Positions 7,873 through 13,799 of a DNA stretch of 24,057 nucleotides are shown here, piece by piece. The stretch lies in the NCBI GenBank assembly GCA_016788685.1, contig JAEUSS010000165.1:1-24057 (forward strand), in the 5' to 3' direction. The stretch comes from Prolixibacteraceae bacterium. Lineage in GTDB: Bacteria; Bacteroidota; Bacteroidia; Bacteroidales; Prolixibacteraceae. Position 1 is the stretch's first letter; the number at the start of each line of letters is the position of its first letter. Both the position numbers and the translations under genes were made by a program. The notes beneath the pieces are model-generated. The model was not told the DNA's origin. It did not search any database and saw only the letters and a list, made by a program, of their open reading frames with translations.

Positions 7873-8781
7873 ATGAACCATCCATATATATTCGATATCA
7901 AGCGCTACGCCATTAACGACGGGCCGGGCATTCGGATTGTGATTTTCACCAAAGGCTGCAACCTCAATTGCAACTGGTGTCACAATCCGGAGAGCATTTC
8001 GCCCAGGCAGGAAAAGATGTATGCACCCAATAAATGCATCGGCTGCAGCACCTGTGTGGAGGCTTGTCCGGTTGATGCGCTGACGCTGATTTCCGAAGGA
8101 ATTGTTACCAATACCAACCGGTGTACTTTGTGCGGAAAATGTGCCGAGGTTTGCCCAACGATGGCCATCGAACTATCGGGACGCACGATGACCGTGGCAG
8201 AAATTATGAACGAAATCGAAAAGGAGCGCGTGTTTTTCGATCAGTCGGGCGGCGGCGTAACTTTTTCAGGCGGAGAACCCATGCTGTATCCTGAATTCTT
8301 GATTGAGCTGCTCGACGAATGCGGACGACGGAACATTCACCGCGCAGTGGATACAGCAGGATTGATCAACACCGAAATCATGCTCGAAGTGGCTAAACGC
8401 ACGGATCTGTTTTTGTACGACCTGAAGCTGATGGACTCCGAGAAACACCGCCGCTGGATTGGTGTTCCGAACGAGAAAATTCTGGAAAACCTGAAGATTT
8501 TGTCGGCAAGCGGAGCCCGTATTTTTATTCGTATTCCGTTGATTGGCGGAGTGAATGATGATGCAGAAAATATGGAAGCGACGGCACAGTTTGTGGCATC
8601 ACTTTCCGGAGAAAAGAAACCGGTAAGCCTGTTGCCTTACCACAAAATTGCTCAGACCAAATACCAGAAACTTGGTCGCCCCAACGATTTTCAGCTTTTG
8701 CAGGAACCCACGAAAGAAGCAAAAGAACAAGCGCTGGCGATATTTCAGAAGTATGGTATTGAGGCGCAGACAGGTGGATAA
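7873..8781 (+). CDS. Glycyl-radical enzyme activating protein (radical SAM activase for HypD)
   Basis: A 302-residue radical-SAM activase. The SAM-cluster motif CxxxCxxC is C29-C33-C36 ('GCNLNCNWC'). It is followed by an inserted ferredoxin-like domain with two further 4Fe-4S motifs: C55/C58/C61/C65 and C84/C87/C90/C94, each ending in CP. The SAM-contacting 'FSGGEP' motif is at about 131-136. This three-cluster layout is standard for activases of glycyl radical dehydratases and decarboxylases, as opposed to the shorter PFL activase. It would abstract the hydrogen from G795 of the upstream enzyme by reductive cleavage of SAM. It starts 90 bases after hypD, across a REP-like repeat, and has no other plausible target in the window. 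The start is chosen at the ATG directly before 'HPYIFDIKRYAINDGPG', the normal N-terminus of the family. Confidence 0.92.
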   Translation: MNHPYIFDIKRYAINDGPGIRIVIFTKGCNLNCNWCHNPESISPRQEKMYAPNKCIGCSTCVEACPVDALTLISEGIVTNTNRCTLCGKCAEVCPTMAIELSGRTMTVAEIMNEIEKERVFFDQSGGGVTFSGGEPMLYPEFLIELLDECGRRNIHRAVDTAGLINTEIMLEVAKRTDLFLYDLKLMDSEKHRRWIGVPNEKILENLKILSASGARIFIRIPLIGGVNDDAENMEATAQFVASLSGEKKPVSLLPYHKIAQTKYQKLGRPNDFQLLQEPTKEAKEQALAIFQKYGIEAQTGG

Positions 8782-8820
8782 ATATCAACCATACTCTCCT
8801 GCAAATTACGTCTTTAATAG

Positions 8821-8832
8821 TACTCCGGAGTA
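8821..8832. promoter_or_regulatory. 12-bp perfect palindrome upstream of the PiT-type transporter
   Basis: TACTCCGGAGTA is a perfect 12-base palindrome located 41 bases before the transporter ATG and 39 bases after the activase stop. A dimeric repressor or activator site is one reading; a chance palindrome is the other. No T-run follows, so it is not a terminator. Confidence 0.35.
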
Positions 8833-8873
8833 GAAAGAATGTTCCAAATTAGCTGCCCTAAAAAAAAGAGTTA

Positions 8874-9899
8874 ATGTATCACCACATACTAATACCTTTA
8901 TTGGCTGCGGTTTTTCTGGCCATCAATATGGGAGGAACCAGCATTTCTCCTTCTTTTTCTGCCGCCTATGGTGCCAATGTTATTCGCAAATCTGCCATTC
9001 CCGGGCTCTTCGGAATTATGGTTTTTCTCGGGGCATTGATTGCAGGAAAAGGAACTTCAACCACTCTGGGAAAAGATTTAATATCACCCGCGATTATGAG
9101 CTGGGAACTGGTCACCATTATTCTTGGTTCAGTCGGACTCACGTTGTTTATTGCGAATATCCTGGGAATCCCTCAATCGAACGTACAAACTACTGTCTTT
9201 GCCATTTCAGCGCCAGCCGTTTATTTTAACCAGTTTAATGCCAATAAAGTTTTTGTTGAGATTGTACCTACCTGGTTTATAGCTCCATTGATGTCGTTTG
9301 TTATCTGCTACCTTTTCGGGAAGTATATTTACACGCCGCTGCGAAAAAAAGGGTATCTCACATACGGACAGTTATCTCAGCACCCGGCGGTAAAGACAAT
9401 TATCATAGTGATGTCGCTATACGTGGCATTTTCAATTGGCGCCAATAATGTTGCCAATGCCGTTGGTCCCATTGCCTCTATGACTTCGCACGAGTTGCAG
9501 CTGCCTTTTGAAGGAAATGGCTTTTCAATTATTATGGTGTTGTCAACACTGATTGTTGCTCCGAACTTTGCAATCGGAGCTTCTATCCTTGGGAATAAAG
9601 GTCTGGAGAATACCGGCAAAGGTATATTCCTTTTCGGACCGTTCGAAGCGATAATTATTTCGTTTGTAACAGCAAGTATATTGCTTATTTCATCGGTTAC
9701 ACGCGGAATACCAACCTCGTTAATTCAGCTGAATGCTGCCGCGATCATCGGCGTTGGCATTGCCCGGCTGGGAGCGAAAAATATCTTCCGCAAGACAGCA
9801 GTCAACAAGTTTTTTGTGATGTGGATTATTGCGCCGGTTATCGCCTTCTTCCTGTCGCTGACATTAACTTACCTGGTAGATAAAATGGGATATTTATAA
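8874..9899 (+). CDS. PiT-family inorganic anion (phosphate/sulfate) transporter
   Basis: A 341-residue integral membrane protein with about ten hydrophobic segments. It belongs to the PiT (inorganic phosphate transporter) family: the second-repeat signature 'GANNVANAVGP' is at about 189-199. The matching first-repeat region, normally GANDxANA, reads 'AINMGGTSISPSFSAAYGANV' (about 16-36) and lacks the classical signature. Family members are cation-coupled symporters for phosphate, and a subgroup (CysP-like, of similar length) carries sulfate, so the substrate should be left open. It sits behind the hydroxyproline dehydratase operon but 92 bases downstream, with a palindrome in between, so co-transcription is uncertain. 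Its 3' end faces the DUF3788 gene with only 11 bases between stop codons. Confidence 0.83.
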   Translation: MYHHILIPLLAAVFLAINMGGTSISPSFSAAYGANVIRKSAIPGLFGIMVFLGALIAGKGTSTTLGKDLISPAIMSWELVTIILGSVGLTLFIANILGIPQSNVQTTVFAISAPAVYFNQFNANKVFVEIVPTWFIAPLMSFVICYLFGKYIYTPLRKKGYLTYGQLSQHPAVKTIIIVMSLYVAFSIGANNVANAVGPIASMTSHELQLPFEGNGFSIIMVLSTLIVAPNFAIGASILGNKGLENTGKGIFLFGPFEAIIISFVTASILLISSVTRGIPTSLIQLNAAAIIGVGIARLGAKNIFRKTAVNKFFVMWIIAPVIAFFLSLTLTYLVDKMGYL

Positions 9900-9910
9900 T
9901 CCCCTTGGTT

Positions 9911-10333
9911 TTATTTCATCTTAGCTTTAAGTTCAACTAATGTGACGACATTGTTGTAATCGTCTTCAGAGCGCACCTCAACGGATACAGCGCGAAGCTG
10001 GCCATACCGTTTGGCATTCCGGAATTCCTCTTTTACCTTATCCGGAAGTATACTGCCCTCAATCAGGGATTGAGCTTTTTCACCAAACCAGAATGTAACC
10101 CGGAATGTATCTTTAATTATTCCAATCCAATATAACGTCTGCTTTTTTCTGACTGCTTTGTACAACCAGCTTTTCCCGTCGTTGTAAAAGCGCCATTCTT
10201 CGGTAATATCAAAGTGATTATCGTAAAGATAGTCGACCAGTTTTTCCCAATAAACGCTGTTCTCTCCAATGATTGAGAAGATCAGTTCATCGGTTGGCTG
10301 TATGTTCGGATCGGTCAGTACAATGGGTTCCAT
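9911..10333 (-). CDS. DUF3788 family protein
   Basis: A 140-residue soluble protein that matches the DUF3788 pattern: 'EEWRFYNDGKSWLYKAVRKKQTL' core (from about residue 46; quoted in two parts as 'EEWRFYNDGKSWLY' and 'KAVRKKQTL'), then 'FRVTFWFGEKA' and a C-terminal 'VSVEVRSEDDYNNV' strand-helix unit. The fold resembles small YdhG/DUF1801-like proteins that read as a beta sheet with flanking helices, but no biochemical role is established for this family to my knowledge. It has no signal peptide. It is monocistronic: queA ends 111 bases upstream behind a terminator, and its 3' end converges on the transporter gene. Confidence 0.8.
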   Translation of the reverse strand: MEPIVLTDPNIQPTDELIFSIIGENSVYWEKLVDYLYDNHFDITEEWRFYNDGKSWLYKAVRKKQTLYWIGIIKDTFRVTFWFGEKAQSLIEGSILPDKVKEEFRNAKRYGQLRAVSVEVRSEDDYNNVVTLVELKAKMK

Positions 10334-10390
10334 AGGCTGATTAGTGTGAGTTAAGCTCGGTTAAGGTTCCAGGAAACTATTCAGGAAAGC

Positions 10391-10422
10391 AAAAATCCCT
10401 GCCAGTTTCAGCCTGACAGGGA
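10391..10422 (-). terminator. Rho-independent terminator after queA
   Basis: On the minus strand the stem TCCCTGTCAG / CTGGCAGGGA (10 bp, one mismatch, 7-base loop) is followed by TTTTT. In plus coordinates the arms are 10396-10405 and 10413-10422 and the A5 run is 10391-10395. It ends the truB-queA transcript about 20 bases after the queA stop and upstream of the DUF3788 gene on the same strand. Confidence 0.88.
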
Positions 10423-10444
10423 CCTTTATTGAAAATATGAGAAC

Positions 10445-11494
10445 TTACAGAATCAGCATGGCATCGCCATAAGTGCCGAAACGGTATTTTTCTTTGATCG
10501 CTTCTTTATAGGCTTTCATCAGGTTATCGTAACCGGCAAAACCGGCAACCATCATCTGAAGTGTTGAAAGCGGCAAATGGAAATTGGTAATCATGCGATT
10601 GGCAACACTAAAATCATAGGGAGGGAAAATAAACTTGTTGGTCCACCCCTCAAAAGGTTTCATGTGACCTTGTGTTGAAACAGAACTTTCGATTGTGCGC
10701 ATGACGGTTGTACCAACAGCACAAATGTTTTTGCGTGCATCTTTGGCCGAATTTACAATGTTGCAGGCCTCTTCCGATATCCAGATTTGCTCCGAATCCA
10801 TTTTGTGCTTGGTCAAATCTTCAACATCAACACTCCTGAAGTTTCCGAGGCCAACATGAAGGGTTACATAGCTGAATTTGACTCCGATGATTTCAAGACG
10901 TTTCATCAGCTCGCGGCTAAAATGCAGTCCGGCAGTAGGAGCAGCAACTGCGCCTTCATTCTTGGCAAAAATCGTCTGGTAACGATCTTTATCTTCAGGC
11001 AGAACTGAACGTTTGATGAATTTGGGCAGAGGAGTTTCGCCCAAACCGTAAAGAGTTTTTTTGAACTCATCGTACGGGCCATCAAACAAGAATCTCAGCG
11101 TTCGTCCACGCGAGGTGGTGTTGTCGATGACCTCGGCTACCAACAGATCGTCTTCACCAAAATACAGTTTGTTTCCGATGCGGATTTTGCGGGCCGGATC
11201 AACCAGCACGTCCCAAAGGCGTTGTTCGCGGTTCAACTCGCGAAGCAGGAAAACTTCAATTTCAGCCCCGGTTTTTTCCTTGTTGCCGTACAACCGGGCA
11301 GGAAAAACTTTGGTATCATTAAAAATCAGGACATCATCATCTCCAAAATAGTCAACAATATCCTTAAACACCCGATGTTCAATTTTTCCGGTAGCACGAT
11401 GAAGTACCAGCAATTTTGATTCATCCCTGTTAGCAGCCGGATGCAAAGCAATTAGCTCTTCAGGCAAATCGTATTTGAACTTTGATAATTTCAT
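10445..11494 (-). CDS. queA: S-adenosylmethionine:tRNA ribosyltransferase-isomerase
   Basis: A 349-residue QueA, the usual family length. It transfers and isomerises the ribosyl part of SAM onto preQ1-modified tRNA to give epoxyqueuosine, the penultimate step of queuosine synthesis at position 34 of tRNAs with GUN anticodons. Diagnostic blocks are '[18 protein letters not shown]' (14-31), '[11 protein letters not shown]' (58-68), '[10 protein letters not shown]' (184-193), '[12 protein letters not shown]' (211-222) and '[21 protein letters not shown]' near the C-terminus (abridged: [12 protein letters not shown]). The frame runs 31 codons further upstream to 11587. That extension is unlike QueA, and the ATG at 11494 gives the normal start [16 protein letters not shown], so I use it. 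It lies 106 bases after truB in the same transcription unit, behind a leader with an inverted repeat. Confidence 0.97.
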   Translation of the reverse strand: MKLSKFKYDLPEELIALHPAANRDESKLLVLHRATGKIEHRVFKDIVDYFGDDDVLIFNDTKVFPARLYGNKEKTGAEIEVFLLRELNREQRLWDVLVDPARKIRIGNKLYFGEDDLLVAEVIDNTTSRGRTLRFLFDGPYDEFKKTLYGLGETPLPKFIKRSVLPEDKDRYQTIFAKNEGAVAAPTAGLHFSRELMKRLEIIGVKFSYVTLHVGLGNFRSVDVEDLTKHKMDSEQIWISEEACNIVNSAKDARKNICAVGTTVMRTIESSVSTQGHMKPFEGWTNKFIFPPYDFSVANRMITNFHLPLSTLQMMVAGFAGYDNLMKAYKEAIKEKYRFGTYGDAMLIL

Positions 11495-11530
11495 TGTATA
11501 TATCTGTATTAATTTATTTTGCTCGACTAA

Positions 11531-11568
11531 TCTGTCAGTCCAATTCCTGATTTCACCCACCTGACAGA
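11531..11568 (-). promoter_or_regulatory. Inverted repeat in the truB-queA intergenic leader
   Basis: TCTGTCAG (11531-11538) and CTGACAGA (11561-11568) are perfect 8-base inverted arms around a 22-base spacer, 36 bases before the queA start. No T-run follows on either strand. It could fold as an RNA stem in the truB-queA message. I do not see a recognisable preQ1 riboswitch aptamer here. Confidence 0.4.
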
Positions 11569-11600
11569 ACCCCGTTCTACGGAGCATTTTTCAATTAGTT

Positions 11601-12305
11601 TCACTCAGCAGAAAATTTTTCTAAAAATTTTTGCAAGTCCCATGCATTCTCCAATCTAAAATCGCCGATTCGGGTCCGGCACAAGCCCACCAAATAAGCA
11701 CCGCTGCCCAGAGCAACACCCAGATCGCGGGCTAACGACCGAATGTAAGTCCCTTTACTGCAAACAACTCTTAATACGATTTCCTCTTTCGAAAAGTTAA
11801 GAATCTCTAACTCCGAAATCGTAATCTTTTTGGGTTGAAGAACAATGTCATTGCCTTTCCGGGCATGCTCATAAGCCCTTTTCCCTTCAATCTTCACCGC
11901 GCTGAAAATCGGCGGAACCTGATCAATTTCTCCGATAAAATCCTTCATCTTCCCGGAAACGAATTCCAATGTCAGATGATCTGTCGGGAAAGTAGCATCC
12001 TCAGCGGTTTCCAGATCGAATGACGGTGTTGTTGCACCTAGCTTAATGGTTGCTACGTATTCTTTTTCTTTCGCCTGAATTGCATCGATGTTCTTGGTTT
12101 CTTTCCCGGTACAAACAATCATTAATCCGGTTGCTTTGGGATCGAGAGTTCCCGCATGACCAACTTTTAACTTTTTCACGCCGGTTTGCCGGCAAAGAAA
12201 ATTGCGCAGCTTCCTGACCAGGTCAAAAGATGTCCAATCCAATTCTTTATCAAAAAGAAGAACCTCTCCTTTTTGAAAATCATATTCTTCAATGGATTTC
12301 CCCAT
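11601..12305 (-). CDS. truB: tRNA pseudouridine(55) synthase
   Basis: A 234-residue TruB, which makes pseudouridine-55 in the T-loop of elongator tRNAs. The catalytic aspartate is D55 in 'VGHAGTLDPKATG'. Other family blocks are 'FDKELDWTSFDLVRKLR' near the N-terminus, 'KEYVATIKLGATTPSFD', 'QVPPIFSAVKIEGKRAYEHAR' (abridged: QVPPIFSAVKIEG) and 'CSKGTYIRSLARDLG' around residue 185. The protein is shorter than Escherichia coli TruB because it lacks the C-terminal PUA-type extension, as is common in Bacteroidota. It starts at the ATG complementary to 12303-12305, about 60 bases downstream of a well-matched promoter, and is followed by queA. Confidence 0.97.
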   Translation of the reverse strand: MGKSIEEYDFQKGEVLLFDKELDWTSFDLVRKLRNFLCRQTGVKKLKVGHAGTLDPKATGLMIVCTGKETKNIDAIQAKEKEYVATIKLGATTPSFDLETAEDATFPTDHLTLEFVSGKMKDFIGEIDQVPPIFSAVKIEGKRAYEHARKGNDIVLQPKKITISELEILNFSKEEIVLRVVCSKGTYIRSLARDLGVALGSGAYLVGLCRTRIGDFRLENAWDLQKFLEKFSAE

Positions 12306-12363
12306 CAGAAACGCTTTAAAATAAGTGATTTATAATACAGAAACCGATCCGAATTTCAGGCCG

Positions 12364-12396
12364 CAAATATAGCGAATCAAGGGGTAATTAACCAAA
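12364..12396 (-). promoter_or_regulatory. Bacteroidota-type promoter for truB-queA
   Basis: On the minus strand a TTTG (complement of 12393-12396) and a TATATTTG (complement of 12364-12371) are spaced by 21 bases. Both match the Bacteroides sigma-ABfr consensus (TTTG / TAnnTTTG) exactly. The following 'TATATTTGC' context is typical of strong housekeeping promoters in this phylum. It lies 59 bases upstream of the truB ATG and downstream of the DUF3098 terminator, so truB-queA is an independent unit. Confidence 0.7.
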
Positions 12397-12558
12397 CATT
12401 AAGGGAATTAATACAACTGAAGTGACGGAAAAACAACCATTTGGCCGCTTTTTATACGTACCCCTGATTATTCGTCGGGATAAAACTCAACAGGAAGTAT
12501 TCTTGATAATCGTACAACTACTTGACATACATGCCTCGGAGAAAACAATCATAATCCG

Positions 12559-12595
12559 AAAAAAAACAGAACAATCAGTTCGTTAAACGATTGTT
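12559..12595 (-). terminator. Terminator of the YfhO-ftsX-DUF3098 operon
   Basis: On the minus strand AACAATCGTT pairs with AACTGATTGTT (one bulged T, 5-base loop), followed by CTG and a run of eight T. The hairpin begins within the DUF3098 stop codon. In plus coordinates the stem is 12570-12595 and the A-run 12559-12566. Confidence 0.8.
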
Positions 12596-12845
12596 ATTTC
12601 TCCGACTTTGGTTTTTTCATAATCGCATAAATCTCGAACAGAAAGCCGAAAAGCACAACCATCGGAGCGAGTGTTATCCGCCGAAAGCTAAAAATTTCAG
12701 GATTGAACACCGAGGGGTCATTGCTTTTTCCTCCGGTCATCAACATAAAACCGATAACAATAATTACAAACCCGATAACCAGTAATTTTAAGTTCTCTTT
12801 GCCCAGTGCAAAACCTTCCATATTGTCGAAATCGTTCTTTGCCAT
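12594..12845 (-). CDS. DUF3098 family small membrane protein
   Basis: An 83-residue protein with two predicted membrane helices (about 20-38 and 59-76). It matches the DUF3098 pattern: 'FALGKENLKLLVIGF', 'IGFMLMTGG', 'FNPEIFSFRRITLAPMVV' and a short charged tail. The family is restricted largely to Bacteroidota and is usually found next to ftsX, as here, 66 bases downstream of it. That linkage suggests a role near the cell-division or envelope machinery, but no function is known to me. It is the last gene of its operon; a terminator overlaps its stop codon. Confidence 0.92.
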   Translation of the reverse strand: MAKNDFDNMEGFALGKENLKLLVIGFVIIVIGFMLMTGGKSNDPSVFNPEIFSFRRITLAPMVVLFGFLFEIYAIMKKPKSEK

Positions 12846-12911
12846 CTCTAAAAATTTGCGTAAAGTTACTTAAAAGTTCTAATTCTGTACTCTGAAAATC
12901 ACAGATACAGG

Positions 12912-13793
12912 CTAATAAAATAATTCGTCAAATTTCATCCGTATAAATTTATTTACTGCCATGTAGGTTGAACTCCATGAAATAAGCACACCCAGAATCA
13001 GGACAACCATAAAGACCAAGCCAAAAATCTTGTAATCTTCGGTGTTTATAATTCCTGTAAGTTCCCCGGCATAAGACAACATCAGCACAAAAACCAGCAA
13101 ATTGGCGATAAGCGCCCCTACGACTCCGTACGAGATACTCCGTTTGACAAAAGGAGCCCGGATAAAACTGTCAGTGGCACCGACCAGCAACATGGTATTG
13201 ATTATAAAGCGCTGCGAATAAATTGAGATCCGGATGGTATTATTAATGAGTGCGAAGAAAATAAACAGTAACAGTACCGAAAAGAAGACCAAAACAAACC
13301 CGATCTTCTTAACATTTTCGTTGATAATATTCACCATGTCCCGCTGATAAGAAACTTCCTTCACCTGGGGATATTCCATAAATTTCTTTTCCAGAATAAC
13401 CAGCTTGTCAGGGGTTGCGTAATCAGCAAGTAATTTAACATCAACCGAAGAAAGCAAGGGGTTGTAGCCAAGGAACCCGGAAAAATCTTCTCCCAGTTCT
13501 TTCGTCAGCCTTTCGGCTGCGGTCTCCTTGTCAATATACTCGACGGATTTGACAAAATCGGTTGCTTCCAGCGATTTCATCAGATCCGTAATTTCCTGCT
13601 CCTGGATATTTTCGTTCAGAACAAGTGTAAACCCGATATTTTCACGTACATATTTGGCAAGTCGTTCGGCATTTAGCAGGACAACACCCAGCATACCTAT
13701 CAGGAACAAAACCATTGATATGCTTATGGTAGAAGTTACGTAGGATTTGAAAATCCTCTTTTTCAGCTTTTGAGGCTGCACTTTACCCGTCAT
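12912..13793 (-). CDS. ftsX: Cell division permease-like protein FtsX
   Basis: A 293-residue FtsX with the standard layout. There is a short cytoplasmic N-terminus, TM1 (about 22-41), an extracytoplasmic domain of about 120 residues, then TM2 (163-184), TM3 (219-241) and TM4 (256-277). Family-like sequence includes 'FTLVLNENIQEQEI', 'VEYIDKETAAERL' and 'INNTIRISIYSQRFIINTM' with 'LLVGATDSFI' before TM3. FtsX pairs with the ATPase FtsE to control peptidoglycan hydrolases at the septum; ftsE is not in the window, which is common in Bacteroidota. The gene starts 6 bases after the YfhO-family stop and is followed by DUF3098, so the three are very probably co-transcribed. Confidence 0.95.
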   Translation of the reverse strand: MTGKVQPQKLKKRIFKSYVTSTISISMVLFLIGMLGVVLLNAERLAKYVRENIGFTLVLNENIQEQEITDLMKSLEATDFVKSVEYIDKETAAERLTKELGEDFSGFLGYNPLLSSVDVKLLADYATPDKLVILEKKFMEYPQVKEVSYQRDMVNIINENVKKIGFVLVFFSVLLLFIFFALINNTIRISIYSQRFIINTMLLVGATDSFIRAPFVKRSISYGVVGALIANLLVFVLMLSYAGELTGIINTEDYKIFGLVFMVVLILGVLISWSSTYMAVNKFIRMKFDELFY

Positions 13794-13799
13794 TATTAT

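Noticed and set aside
11495..11587. 31-codon N-terminal extension of QueA
   Set aside because: The residues do not match QueA, and the ATG at 11494 gives the normal family start and length.
11495..11600. preQ1 riboswitch before queA
   Set aside because: Considered because of the gene's role, but the aptamer's conserved loop and A-rich tail are not seen; only an inverted repeat is supported.
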